DNA of 64,000 nt, from positions 62,001 through 126,000 of the forward strand of contig NZ_JAIBOA010000020.1 of NCBI RefSeq assembly GCF_019458805.1, in the 5' to 3' direction. Position 1 is the first letter of the stretch. Each line of letters begins with the position of its first letter. Origin of the DNA: Actinomadura parmotrematis. Its GTDB lineage: Bacteria; Actinomycetota; Actinomycetes; Streptosporangiales; Streptosporangiaceae. The notes under the pieces are model-generated. The model was not told where the DNA came from, ran no database searches, and saw nothing but the letters and a program-made list of their open reading frames with translations. A program made the translations under genes and the position numbers. This document shows positions 35,942 to 44,446 of this stretch, one piece after another.

Positions 35942-36175
35942 GTGGTGCAGGCTTACATCCTCATCCAGACCGAAGTGGGCAAGGCCGCCGCGGTGGCGGG
36001 CGAGATCTCCGACATCACCGGCGTGACGCTGGCGGAGGACGTGACGGGCCCCTATGACGTGATCGTGCGAGCGGAGGCGAACAATGTCGACGAGCTCGGC
36101 AAGCTCGTCGTCGCCTCGATCCAGGGCGTCGAAGGCATCACCCGCACCCTCACCTGCCCGATCGTCCACATCTAG
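35942..36175 (+). CDS. Lrp/AsnC-type RAM-domain protein without a DNA-binding domain
   Basis: The 77-residue protein (MVQAYILIQTEVGKAAAVAGE) is only the ligand-binding (RAM) half of an Lrp/AsnC regulator, with the conserved DVTGPYDVIVRAEA core. Such stand-alone RAM proteins bind amino acids and may act by pairing with full-length Lrp proteins. Three consecutive GTG codons follow GGGGAGG; the second (35942) is chosen because it gives the N-terminus seen in actinomycete relatives. Confidence 0.9.
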   Translation: MVQAYILIQTEVGKAAAVAGEISDITGVTLAEDVTGPYDVIVRAEANNVDELGKLVVASIQGVEGITRTLTCPIVHI

Positions 36176-36629
36176 GCGGCGCGCCGCCCTCGCGCTGCTC
36201 GCGCTGCTCGCACCCGCCGCGGCGGGCTGCGGCGCGGGCGCGGTGCAGGTCGCGCCGCCCGCCCCGGACGCCGCGGCGGCCCGGCTCTGCGCGGGCCTCC
36301 GGCTCCCGCAGAAGCTGCACGGGCTCGCCCGCCGCGACACCTCCCCGTCCTCGCCGCTGACCGCCGTGTGGGGCTCCCCCGCGATCGCGCTGCGCTGCGG
36401 GGTGCCGGCGCCGGCGGAGCTGGGCCCCGTCTCCCAGCTCCAGACGATCAGCGGCGTCGAGTGGTTCGGCGTCCCCGCCGACCGGCCCGTCACCTGGACG
36501 GCGGTGGCCCGCCAGGCGTACGTCGAGGTGACGGTCCCGGCCAAGTACGCGCCGCCCGGCGACGTGCTCATCGAGGTCGGCGACCTGGTCAAGGCGGCGA
36601 TCCCGGCCAAGCCCGAGGGCCAGATCTAG
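36084..36629 (+). CDS. DUF3515 putative lipoprotein
   Basis: The conserved part has an Arg-rich n-region, a hydrophobic stretch (AALALLALLAPAAAGC) with a lipobox-like AAAGC, and a DUF3515 domain (RLCAGLRLPQKLHGL ... VWGSPAIALRCGVP ... WTAVARQAYVEVTVP). The function is unknown. The only standard in-frame start is the ATG at 36084, which overlaps the RAM-domain gene by 92 bases, so the true start is uncertain and may be non-canonical near 36170. In Streptomyces this gene sits close to ddl; here a 16-kb block intervenes. Confidence 0.8.
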   Translation: MSTSSASSSSPRSRASKASPAPSPARSSTSRRRAALALLALLAPAAAGCGAGAVQVAPPAPDAAAARLCAGLRLPQKLHGLARRDTSPSSPLTAVWGSPAIALRCGVPAPAELGPVSQLQTISGVEWFGVPADRPVTWTAVARQAYVEVTVPAKYAPPGDVLIEVGDLVKAAIPAKPEGQI

Positions 36630-36651
36630 CGGCCCCCGGGCCCGGCCTCCG

Positions 36652-37203
36652 TCACCAGATGGGGACGGGCGCCTCACCGCGCGGGTAGTAGCCGGGGATC
36701 GGCCCGCCGGCGGCGGCCCGGTCCAGGCGGCGCTTCATGCCGTCCGACAGCACCCCGGCCTTCAGCATCTCGATGAACACCGCGGTGACGTTGCCGAGGT
36801 CGAACCAGTCGCGCTGCCACGACCACCGGCCGTCCCCGGCGTAGCGGAACCAGCTCCCGCCGATCCCGGCGACCTCGTACGGCGACCCGTCGGCGCGCTT
36901 CGCGTCGGCGATCTGCTTCCAGAACCCGACGACCATGCCCTCCTTCTCGTCGACGAGGATCGACTGGTAGGGGTAGGTCCAGCCGTCCAGGCCGCCCATC
37001 TCGCTGCCGAGCGCGATGTCGCGGATCTCGTCGCGGCCGACGGCCATGAAGTCCTGGTCGGGGCCGATGTTCCAGCCGTAGGTGGCGTCCTCGGTGTACA
37101 GGTCGGCGAGCGGGCGCCAGTCGCCGACCGCCTCGCACTCGCGGTTGGCCTCCAGCCAGCGGGCGACCATGGCGTCCAGTTCGGCACGGGGGAAGGCGGT
37201 CAT
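36652..37203 (-). CDS. NTF2-like (SnoaL-fold) protein
   Basis: The 183-residue single-domain protein has an alpha+beta-barrel pattern (WLEANRECEAVGDWRPLADLYTEDATYGWNIG ... GWTYPYQSILVDEKEGMVVGFWKQ). The fold includes ketosteroid isomerases and non-catalytic binders; the catalytic residues are not clear. It is the last gene of the CYP operon, its ATG directly abutting the ferredoxin stop. A role in steroid or polyketide-like substrate handling is inference. Confidence 0.8.
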   Translation of the reverse strand: MTAFPRAELDAMVARWLEANRECEAVGDWRPLADLYTEDATYGWNIGPDQDFMAVGRDEIRDIALGSEMGGLDGWTYPYQSILVDEKEGMVVGFWKQIADAKRADGSPYEVAGIGGSWFRYAGDGRWSWQRDWFDLGNVTAVFIEMLKAGVLSDGMKRRLDRAAAGGPIPGYYPRGEAPVPIW

Positions 37204-37398
37204 TCACGTCTCCAGCAGTCGAAGGGCCTGGGTGGGGCAGTAGCGGACGGCGGACGCGACCTCGGCGCGGGCGTCCTCGGGCGGCGCGGGGTCCAGGACG
37301 CGGACCTTGCCCTTGCGCTCGACCTCGAAGACGTCCGGGGCCTCCAGCTCGCAGAGGGCGTGGCCCTGGCAGAGGTCGGCGTCGACCTCGATCCTCAT
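37204..37398 (-). CDS. [3Fe-4S]-type ferredoxin, CYP51 partner
   Basis: The 64-residue ferredoxin has the motif C-Q-G-H-A-L-C ... C-P, that is CxxHxxC with a distal CP. The His in place of the second Cys predicts a [3Fe-4S] or altered cluster, as in mycobacterial P450-associated ferredoxins (counterpart Rv0763c). It begins MRIEVDADLCQGHALCELEAPDVFEV, ten bases downstream of the cyp51 stop, and should deliver electrons to the operon's P450s. Confidence 0.93.
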   Translation of the reverse strand: MRIEVDADLCQGHALCELEAPDVFEVERKGKVRVLDPAPPEDARAEVASAVRYCPTQALRLLET

Positions 37399-37408
37399 GC
37401 GGGCCCCC

Positions 37409-38740
37409 TCACGGCCGCTTGCGGCGGCGGTAGCGGACGGCGCAGGGGCGGGCGAGCTGGACGACCATCTTGGAGTGGTCGTTGCGGTAAGAGCCGGGGT
37501 CCTGGGCGAGCTCGAACTCCCAGTCGCGCAGCAGCACCGAGAAGATCGCCTTGAGCTGGATCATCGCGAAGTTCGCGCCGACGCAGCGGTGCCGGCCCGC
37601 CCCGAACGGCACCCACGTCCAGCGGTGCAGCAGGTCCTCCTCGCGCGGCGCGAGGTAGCGCTCGGGGTGGAAGGCGTCGGGGTCGGGGAAGTCCTCGGCG
37701 ATGCGGTTGGACACCGCCAGGCTGCACCCGACCATCGTGCCGGGCGCGATGCGGTGGCCGAGGACCTCCTGCTCGTTCTGGGCGACGCGGAGCAGCAGGA
37801 TCAGCGGCGGGTGCAGCCGCAGCGCCTCCTTGATCGCCGCCTCCAGGCGCGGGATGGTGCGCAGCGCCTGGAAGCTCACCTCGCTCCCGTCGGCGTACAG
37901 GTCGTCGAGCTCGGTGACGACGCCGTCCAGGACGCCGGGGTTGCGGAGCAGCTCGATGAGCGTCCAGGCGGCGGTGCCGGACGAGGTGTGGTGCCCGGCG
38001 AACATCATCGAGATGAACATGCCGGTGATCTGGTCGGCGGTGAACTTCGGCGTGCCGTCCTCGTCCCGGATGGAGATGAGGACGTCGAGCAGGTCGCGGT
38101 CCTCGCGCGGCGGGCGCGGGTCGCGGCCGTCCATGATCCCCTGGACGAGCGCGACGAGCCGCGCGCGCGCCTCGTCGCGGCGCCGGAAGCTGTCGATCGG
38201 CGCGTAGGGGTCGACGTAGGCGAGCGCGTCGGTGCCGCGTTCCAGCTCGTGGTACAGCTCGGCGAAGCGGTGGTCGAGCTGCTCGCGGAACTTGCGGCCG
38301 ATCAGGCAGGCCGAGGACGTGTAGATGGTGAGCTCGGCGAACCAGTCGAGCAGGTCGATCTCGCCGTCCTCGCCCCACCCGGCGGTCATCCGGCCGACCT
38401 CGGCGGCGATGGTGGCGGCGTGGCCCTTCAGGTAGGAGCCCTTGAGGGCCTGGTTGTGCAGGGCCTCGCGGCGCTGCTCGGGGGTCGCGTCGAAGACCAC
38501 GCCCTCCCCGAAGATCGGCGTCATGAACGGGTACGCCTCGGCCTGGTCGAGGTCCTCGTCCGGGGCGCGGAAGAAGAACTCGTTGGCCTCGGCGCCCGAC
38601 ACCAGCACCACGTCGCGGCCCGCGAGCCGGAACGCGCCGACGTCGCCGCACTCGCCGCGCACCCGCTCCATGAGCGCGATCGGGTCGGTGCGCAGTTCCT
38701 CCAGGTGGTCGGGGCCGCCCGACACGAAGGGGATCGTCAT
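37409..38740 (-). CDS. cyp51: Cytochrome P450 of the CYP51 (sterol 14-alpha-demethylase) family
   Basis: The 443-residue haem monooxygenase has the CYP51 B-C region (YPFMTPIFGEGVVFDATPEQRR), the I-helix FAGHHTSSGTAAWTL, the E-x-x-R in KEALRLHP and the haem loop PFGAGRHRCVGAN. AGHHTSSGTA is the CYP51 hallmark in mycobacteria. Its biological substrate in actinomycetes is uncertain because most make no sterols. Its ATG overlaps the SDR stop by four bases, and the ferredoxin follows, as in M. tuberculosis Rv0764c-Rv0763c. Confidence 0.93.
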   Translation of the reverse strand: MTIPFVSGGPDHLEELRTDPIALMERVRGECGDVGAFRLAGRDVVLVSGAEANEFFFRAPDEDLDQAEAYPFMTPIFGEGVVFDATPEQRREALHNQALKGSYLKGHAATIAAEVGRMTAGWGEDGEIDLLDWFAELTIYTSSACLIGRKFREQLDHRFAELYHELERGTDALAYVDPYAPIDSFRRRDEARARLVALVQGIMDGRDPRPPREDRDLLDVLISIRDEDGTPKFTADQITGMFISMMFAGHHTSSGTAAWTLIELLRNPGVLDGVVTELDDLYADGSEVSFQALRTIPRLEAAIKEALRLHPPLILLLRVAQNEQEVLGHRIAPGTMVGCSLAVSNRIAEDFPDPDAFHPERYLAPREEDLLHRWTWVPFGAGRHRCVGANFAMIQLKAIFSVLLRDWEFELAQDPGSYRNDHSKMVVQLARPCAVRYRRRKRP

Positions 38741-39516
38741 CGCTGCTCCAAGGGGGCTTCGGGCTGGACCTCGACCAGGGACAGGTGCGCGCCGCGCGGC
38801 GCGCCGACCACGGCGGCGACGGCGGACGCGACGTCGGAGGGCCGCAGGAAGGAGGAGTGGCGGGCCAGGCCCCACTTCACCCACTCCTCCAGGACCTCGC
38901 CGGTGACGTCGGGATCCCAGTTCAGGCCCATGTTGGTGCTGGTCGGGCCGGGCCGGACGATGGAGGCGCGCACGCCGGTGCCCTCCAGCTCCATCTGCAG
39001 GGCGCGGGCCATGCCCTCGACGCCGTTCTTGGCGGCGACGTAGGCGCCCATGCGGGTGCGCGGGGCGCGCACCACGTCCGAGGACACGAACACGACGTCG
39101 CCGCGGCCGCGCGCCACCATGCCGGGCACCAGGTGCGAGACGAGGCGGTGCGCGCCGACCAGGTGGACCTGCACCTGGGCGAGGAAGGCCGCCGAGTCCA
39201 GGTCGTGGATCCGGTCGGCCGACAGGTCGCCGGCGGACGACACGACGATCTCGGCGGCGCCGATCGCGTCCTCGGCGGCGGCGGTGAACGCCTTCACCGA
39301 GTCCTCGTCGGCGACGTCGAGGGGCAGCGCGACGGCCTCGCCGCCGTCCGCGCGGATCTCCGCGGCGATGTCCGCGCAGACCCGCGCGCGGCGGGCGCCG
39401 AGCGCGACGGGATGGCCGAGCCCGGCGAGCGCGCGGGCGGTGGCGGCGCCGATGCCGGACGAGGCGCCGGACACGACGGCGGGCCGCCGGTCGGGGTGGG
39501 GGGCGAACCTGGGCAT
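38737..39516 (-). CDS. Short-chain dehydrogenase (Rv0765c-like)
   Basis: The 259-residue Rossmann protein has the cofactor motif SGASSGIGAATARAL, a catalytic SS...YVAAK (VFVSSDVVRAPRTRMGAYVAAKNG) and RPGPTSTNMG. The residues after strand 2 (GARRARV) favour NADP. It sits between CYP123 and CYP51, the mycobacterial order. It probably oxidises or reduces an intermediate of the P450 substrate. Confidence 0.92.
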   Translation of the reverse strand: MPRFAPHPDRRPAVVSGASSGIGAATARALAGLGHPVALGARRARVCADIAAEIRADGGEAVALPLDVADEDSVKAFTAAAEDAIGAAEIVVSSAGDLSADRIHDLDSAAFLAQVQVHLVGAHRLVSHLVPGMVARGRGDVVFVSSDVVRAPRTRMGAYVAAKNGVEGMARALQMELEGTGVRASIVRPGPTSTNMGLNWDPDVTGEVLEEWVKWGLARHSSFLRPSDVASAVAAVVGAPRGAHLSLVEVQPEAPLEQR

Positions 39517-39519
39517 GTC

Positions 39520-40716
39520 TTACCTGACCTCCAGGCGGACGGGGAGGGTGGCGAAGCCGCGCACGTTGACCGAGTGGACGCGTTCGGCGCGGTCGTGGTC
39601 GACCTCGAAGCCGCGGACCCGGCGGACCAGCTCGCCGAGCGCGACGCGCGCCTCCAGCCGGGCCAGGTTGGCGCCGAGGCAGAAGTGCCGCCCGCCGCCG
39701 AAGCTGACCAGCTGGGAGGTGTCGCGGTCCAGGTCGTAGGCGTCGGGACGGTCGAACGCGCGGGGGTCGCGGTTGGCCGACCCGACGAGCAGCAGCACCC
39801 GCTCGCCCGCGGGGACGGTGGTGCCGTGCCAGGTGCTGTCGCGGACGGCGAGGCGGGCGAGCATCTGGCTGGAGGTGTCGTAGCGCAGCGTCTCCTCCAC
39901 CCAGTCGTCGACGCGGCCGGGGTCGCGCAGGGGCTTGGCGGCCTCGGCGGGGTTGCGCGCCGCCCAGTACAGGGCGTTGGCGAGCAGCTTGGTGGTCGTC
40001 TCGTTGCCGGCGACGACCATGAGGAACAGGAAGGCGATGACCTCCTTGTCGTCCAGCCGGTCGCCGTCCAGCTCGGCGTCCAGCAGCGCGGACGTCAGGT
40101 CGTCGCGGCGCGCGCGGCGCCGCTCGGCGACCATGTCCTCGTAGTAGCCGACGAGGGTGAGCGCGGCGTCCATGCCGGCGGGCGGCACGTCGTCCAGGCC
40201 CTCCTCGCGGTGCACGACGAGGTCGGCGAGGCGCCGCACCTCGGCGCGGTCGGCCTCGGGGACGCCCATCATCTGCGAGATGACGTCCATCGGCAGCAGC
40301 CCGGCGAAGTCGGCGACCCAGTCGCCCTCGCCCTGGTCGAGCAGCGCCTCCAGATGGCGGCGGGTGAGCTCCAGGATGCCGTCGCCCATCTCCTTGACGC
40401 GGCGGGGCGTGAACCCCTTGGAGACCAGGGACCGCATCCGGGTGTGGCGGGGCGGGTCGAGCGCGAGGAACGACATGGTGCGGTGGGCCTGCGGGCCCCA
40501 CGCGCTCGGCTCGACCGACACGCCGTGCGAGCTGGAGAACGTCTCGTGGTCGCGGAACGCCCTGGCGACGTCGGCGTGCCGCGACAGCGCCCAGAAGCCG
40601 AGGGCGTCGTTGCGGTAGAGCGGCGCCTCGTCGCGCAGGCGCGCGTAGACGGGATAGGGGTCATCGTGGACGGCGTAGTCGTAGGGGCTGTAGGAGGGGC
40701 GGTGGGAGGGGTCCAC
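39520..40716 (-). CDS. Cytochrome P450 (CYP123-like)
   Basis: The 398-residue P450 has the I-helix VVAGNETTTKLL, the ETLRYDTSSQ K-helix and the haem loop FGGGRHFCLGANLARLEARV. It starts at a GTG at 40716, eleven bases after the TetR gene. The CYP123 label rests on synteny with Rv0766c (TetR upstream, SDR and CYP51 downstream), not on a computed identity. The substrate is unknown. Confidence 0.88.
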   Translation of the reverse strand: MDPSHRPSYSPYDYAVHDDPYPVYARLRDEAPLYRNDALGFWALSRHADVARAFRDHETFSSSHGVSVEPSAWGPQAHRTMSFLALDPPRHTRMRSLVSKGFTPRRVKEMGDGILELTRRHLEALLDQGEGDWVADFAGLLPMDVISQMMGVPEADRAEVRRLADLVVHREEGLDDVPPAGMDAALTLVGYYEDMVAERRRARRDDLTSALLDAELDGDRLDDKEVIAFLFLMVVAGNETTTKLLANALYWAARNPAEAAKPLRDPGRVDDWVEETLRYDTSSQMLARLAVRDSTWHGTTVPAGERVLLLVGSANRDPRAFDRPDAYDLDRDTSQLVSFGGGRHFCLGANLARLEARVALGELVRRVRGFEVDHDRAERVHSVNVRGFATLPVRLEVR

Positions 40717-40727
40717 GGCCGGTCACC

Positions 40728-41309
40728 TCACTCGGGGTCGGGCAGGATGAGCTCGGCCATCTCCGCCAGCCGGTCGGCCATGCGGGCGTAGGAGGTGTAG
40801 CCCATGCCCGCGTGCACCAGCGCGCCGGCGTAGGCCAGCTCCAGCGCGCCGAGGATCTTCGGGTCGTCGCGGCCCAGCGCGGCGCGCAGCCGGTCCCGGA
40901 TGGCCACGCCGATCCGGATCCGCAGCTCGCGCACGTCGGGGTCGGTGCCCAGCATCGCGGTGGTGCAGGCGGCGGCGAGCTCGGGCTCGTCCGACACCAG
41001 CAGCGCGATCTCGCGGAGGACCGTGACCACCCCGCCCGTCCCCGGCGCCGCCACCGTCTCGGCCACCGGCGGCAGCGCGTGCAGCCGCCGCCAGAAGACC
41101 TCGGTGATGAGGTGGTTCTTGGACGCGAAGTAGGTGTAGGCGGTGGCCGGGGCCACCCCGGCGCGCCTGGCCACGTTCCGCACGGTGAGGCCCTCGTAGC
41201 CGGCCTCGCGGACCTCCACCACCGCGGCGTCGGTCAGCCGCCGCACGGTGTCGGCCTGCCGCTCGGTCAGGCGCCTACGGGTGGACTCGGTCGTCAACTC
41301 ACTGGACAC
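40728..41309 (-). CDS. TetR-family repressor of the CYP51 locus
   Basis: The 193-residue protein has an N-terminal helix-turn-helix (GYEGLTVRNVARRAGVAPATAYTYFASKNHL) and an all-helical ligand domain. The GTG at 41309 is preferred over the ATG at 41321: TAATGT lies eight bases upstream with TTGTCC 17 bases further, so the transcript should be leaderless. The GTG falls inside the 16-bp palindrome that recurs at aldA. It leads the operon TetR-CYP123-SDR-CYP51-ferredoxin-NTF2 and matches Rv0767c by position. Confidence 0.9.
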   Translation of the reverse strand: MSSELTTESTRRRLTERQADTVRRLTDAAVVEVREAGYEGLTVRNVARRAGVAPATAYTYFASKNHLITEVFWRRLHALPPVAETVAAPGTGGVVTVLREIALLVSDEPELAAACTTAMLGTDPDVRELRIRIGVAIRDRLRAALGRDDPKILGALELAYAGALVHAGMGYTSYARMADRLAEMAELILPDPE

Positions 41310-41317
41310 ATGTCCAG
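41302..41317. promoter_or_regulatory. TetR operator, copy 1 (tetR promoter/start)
   Basis: CTGGACA-CA-TGTCCAG is a perfect 7+2+7 palindrome covering the tetR GTG start. Read on the minus strand it is identical to the aldA copy at 48206-48221. Both copies are preceded by CTGAACT and three variable bases, then GT. Binding here would block the -10/start region, so autorepression is likely. Confidence 0.8.
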
Positions 41318-41438
41318 ACATTAGTTCAGTTAGCGCTCGCGGACAACCCGCCCCGCCGCGCCCGCCCGCGCCTGGTCCATGGCGGCGCAGATCTCGGGCG
41401 GGACGGGCGCGTCACCGGCGAGTACGGCGGGCCGCCCG

Positions 41439-43631
41439 TCAACCAGGGGGCGGCGCCCGGAGGACGGTCCGTACCCCGCCCACCAGGGCCAGCAGCGTCC
41501 GCTGCCACTCCGACTGGGGTATCCGCGTCAGGATCGCGTCCCGGACGGCCCGGCGCTCGGGGCGCCCGTCCGCCCATTCGCGGGTGAGACCGGTCAGGGC
41601 GTACCGGCGCGGCGGATCCTCGCCGGTCGCCAGGGAGAACACCGCCACGATCGGATGGCGCACGTCCGGTCGGGCCTGCGCGTGGTCCAGCCAGGCCCCG
41701 ACGGCCTCCGCGAGACCCGCATAACCGCCGCCGGGCCGGGTCTCGGCCGCCAGCGCCAATCGCCACGCGGGGATCCAGGAGTCCAGGGCCGCTCCCGGTC
41801 CGTCGATCAGCAGGAGGGGCCATCCCGCCGCGTCCCGCACCGCCGATTCCGCGAGAAAAGCCTCCGCCGCGAGGTCCGCCCGGCGTCCCGCCGCGAAGAA
41901 CGGCGACCGGTCGAGGTTGGCCGTCCAGGCGATCAGCGCGGCGGCGACGAGCCCGCGATGGTGGACCGCGAGGGTACCGAGCGCGCTGAGGACCAGCGGC
42001 CGCAGCTCGTCGCGGTCCGCCGCCGCCATCCAGCCGAGCAGGTCCACGGTCCTTCGCGCCCGCGCCGCCGCGGCGGGCGTCCCGTCGGCGGTCCCCTCCA
42101 GCGCGATCCGAAGGCCCGCGGCGATGCGCCAGAACCCGTTCCCGGGCGGCAGGCCGAAAGCGGTCTCGCACCAGGAGACGGCGGTCGTGAAGACCGTCTC
42201 AGGGTGCGCTTCCGCGAGGTCGCGGGCCACCTCGAACACCTCGTCCGCGACCCGCCCGTCCCCGTGAGAGGCCAGGTGCTTCAGCCGGGTCAGCGCGATC
42301 TTCGTGTGCGTCTGGCCGAGGACGAGGCAGGTCCGGGCGACCGTCAGCCTGAGGGCCTGAGGCGCCTGCCGCTCGCGTGACCACTGGTAGAGCCGGCGCC
42401 GCACGCGTCCGCCGACACGTGGGTCGAGGCAGGTGCGGGCGAGCACCACATAGGAGAGGTCGGCGGCCTGCCACCGGTCGTCGGACCACCACTCGACGGT
42501 CTTCAGGATCTTGTCGGCCATACCGTGTTCGGCCGCCAGGTCGGCGAACGTCTCGGCGAGCCGCTGCCGGATCCGCGGATCGAGCGCGAGACCCGCGTCG
42601 ACGGGCAGGAGCGACAGCCACGACAGGAGGTCGTGCCGGGTGAGCGGGTACTCGTCCCAGACATGGCGGAGCACCGAGCGCGCGTAACCCTGCCGGGAGA
42701 AGACGATCACCCCGTCGCGCTGGTCGGTGCCGAGCAGCTCGGCGAGCCCGGTGGACGGGTGCCAGGCGAGGCCACCGCCCGCCACCGTGAGTCTCAGCTG
42801 CCGCGCGAGCGCGAGCGCCGCACCGTAGACGCTGGTCTCGTCGGCCGGTTCGATCATCGCGGCGGCCACCATCAGCGACCGCTCCTGCACGTCGCCATGG
42901 CTCGTGAACCAGTTCCGCAGCTCGTCGGGCCAGCCGAGATAGGCCTTTTCCACCTCTCGATCGTCGGCGCCCTCGTTCTCGACGACGAGATCGGCGAGAC
43001 GGCGTCCGTCGCCCGCGGCGCCGTCCCGCAGCAGCTCGGCCGCCCGCGGCCATTCGGGCCAGCGCGTGTCGGCGAACCCGGCGTGCTCCAGCCGCCGGCG
43101 GTAGACCCGCTCGGCCGATGGCGGCTGGACGACGATCGGCCGGAGGAACCCGGCGAACCGCTTCCAGTCGGCCCCGGTCCCGACGATGAGCAGGTAACCT
43201 CCTGCGCTGCGGACCGCCTCGATGCACGAACGCAGGGTCGTCTCCTGCTCGTCGGCCGCGCGGACCAGATAGCCGTGCACGCCGATCTCACCGATCTCGC
43301 TGACATCGTCGTCCTCCAGCGAGAGCAGGCGGATCGGCAAGCCCGGACGCAGCTCCCGCAGGGCGGCGACGCCCGTCGTCACCACACCGGCTCCGCCCGG
43401 CCCGCACAGCGCGGCCACGTGGTGGCCGCGCAGGGCCTCGACGATCGTCCCGTGGTTCAGGGCGGGCACGTAACCAGCGGTGCGGTCCGCCACCTCGCCC
43501 TCGGACAGCATCATCGCGGGCCGTCCCCGCACGAAGGTGAGCTGCTTCATGATCAGATCGCGGGAGACGACGTTGCCGAAGGCGGCCTGCGCGCCATCGC
43601 CACTGATCGTGACATCGTCGGACGCCGTCAT
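41439..43631 (-). CDS. Large degenerate P-loop (STAND-like) protein with N-terminal signalling motif
   Basis: The 730-residue cytoplasmic protein begins with a motif (V7-x-ISG ... AQ-x-AFGN ... DL26) that recurs at the C-terminus of the upstream cyclase-like protein. Residues 70-90 (HHVAALCGPGGAGVVTTG) look like an NTPase P-loop in which the essential Lys is Val. A Walker B-like strand (YLLIVGTGADW) also lacks its acid. About 500 residues of helical, TPR/HEAT-like sequence follow. I recognise no catalytic domain. It resembles the receptor half of STAND-type conflict systems (inference). Its ATG overlaps the cyclase stop by four bases. Confidence 0.75.
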   Translation of the reverse strand: MTASDDVTISGDGAQAAFGNVVSRDLIMKQLTFVRGRPAMMLSEGEVADRTAGYVPALNHGTIVEALRGHHVAALCGPGGAGVVTTGVAALRELRPGLPIRLLSLEDDDVSEIGEIGVHGYLVRAADEQETTLRSCIEAVRSAGGYLLIVGTGADWKRFAGFLRPIVVQPPSAERVYRRRLEHAGFADTRWPEWPRAAELLRDGAAGDGRRLADLVVENEGADDREVEKAYLGWPDELRNWFTSHGDVQERSLMVAAAMIEPADETSVYGAALALARQLRLTVAGGGLAWHPSTGLAELLGTDQRDGVIVFSRQGYARSVLRHVWDEYPLTRHDLLSWLSLLPVDAGLALDPRIRQRLAETFADLAAEHGMADKILKTVEWWSDDRWQAADLSYVVLARTCLDPRVGGRVRRRLYQWSRERQAPQALRLTVARTCLVLGQTHTKIALTRLKHLASHGDGRVADEVFEVARDLAEAHPETVFTTAVSWCETAFGLPPGNGFWRIAAGLRIALEGTADGTPAAAARARRTVDLLGWMAAADRDELRPLVLSALGTLAVHHRGLVAAALIAWTANLDRSPFFAAGRRADLAAEAFLAESAVRDAAGWPLLLIDGPGAALDSWIPAWRLALAAETRPGGGYAGLAEAVGAWLDHAQARPDVRHPIVAVFSLATGEDPPRRYALTGLTREWADGRPERRAVRDAILTRIPQSEWQRTLLALVGGVRTVLRAPPPG

Positions 43632-44368
43632 GGCCGGTCCTGCCGGAGATCGCCGCGCACCGTGTTGCCGAACGCGACCTGCGCGCGGGCACCGCTGATC
43701 CTCACGCCGCTGATGGACGGTACGGCCGGTGCCGGCGCGTCTTCCGAGGACTCCTTCGCAGGTGGTCCGCCACCGCGCGCCGAGGAGACCGGGACGTGCA
43801 GGTAGGCGGGCCGGGCGAACTGCTTGACCTCCACGGCGACCTCGGTGAACCGGCTCGCGTGCAGGCCGGTGCGGCCGGCCTGGACGTAGGTGGCGAACAC
43901 CTCGGCCGAGACCAGGAAGGCGACGAACGTCACGTCGCGGTGCGAGTCCGCCAGGGCCGCGCGGAGCGGCTTCGCCTCCACCAGGCGGCAGACCTCGGTG
44001 ACGGCGGCGGAGATGCCCGGCGCGTCCGGGCGCTCGTCGTCGACGAGGCCGAAGTGCAGGGCGGCGCGCAGCCGCAGGTGCAGGCCGCGGGCCCGCAGCC
44101 GCGGCGCCGCGTCCGCGAGGGCCTCCTGGAGGCGGGCCGGGAAGGGGTGGACGAGCGCGGGGATCGCCTCGTGCGGCAGCGCGGCCAGGAGCCCGTCGCC
44201 GGTGCTCTCCAGGAACCGGACGGCGCGCCAGGTCTCGGCGAGGCCGCTGTCCCGGCAGGCCCGCTCCACGGCGTCGCGGATCTCCGTGTGCACGCCCGGC
44301 AGGTCGGCGTCGCGGTGCGTGCTGAACTTCTCGGCGTCCACGGTCAGCAGCGCCCGAAAGGTCTCCAT
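43628..44368 (-). CDS. Class III nucleotidyl-cyclase-like protein with C-terminal signalling motif
   Basis: The 246-residue soluble protein has the cyclase layout: metal Asp11 in LLTVDAEKFS, metal Asp58 in STGDGLLAALP, the LRLRAALHFGLV strand pair, and VTEVCR, where Arg128 is kept but the usual Asn is Thr124. Base-specifying residues are unclear, so the product cannot be predicted. After a Gly/Pro/Ser linker (~196-217) the last 25 residues carry the motif shared with the next protein. It lies downstream of a Crp-type gene. It may be active or a cyclase-derived sensor. Confidence 0.72.
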   Translation of the reverse strand: METFRALLTVDAEKFSTHRDADLPGVHTEIRDAVERACRDSGLAETWRAVRFLESTGDGLLAALPHEAIPALVHPFPARLQEALADAAPRLRARGLHLRLRAALHFGLVDDERPDAPGISAAVTEVCRLVEAKPLRAALADSHRDVTFVAFLVSAEVFATYVQAGRTGLHASRFTEVAVEVKQFARPAYLHVPVSSARGGGPPAKESSEDAPAPAVPSISGVRISGARAQVAFGNTVRGDLRQDRP

Positions 44369-44430
44369 GGTGGCCTTCCCCGGTGGTCGGCGGATGTGTG
44401 CTCACCCTGCCGAACGGGGCGGGAACGCAG

Positions 44431-44446
44431 TGTCAGATATCAGACA
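44431..44446. promoter_or_regulatory. Palindrome overlapping the end of the crp-like gene
   Basis: TGTCAGATATCAGACA is a 14/16 palindrome (TGTC-x-GATATC-x-GACA). It overlaps the crp-like stop codon and lies 63 bases before the cyclase-like gene. Its outer TGTn...nACA arms are loosely Crp-like. It could be an internal operator, but this is speculative. Confidence 0.35.
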
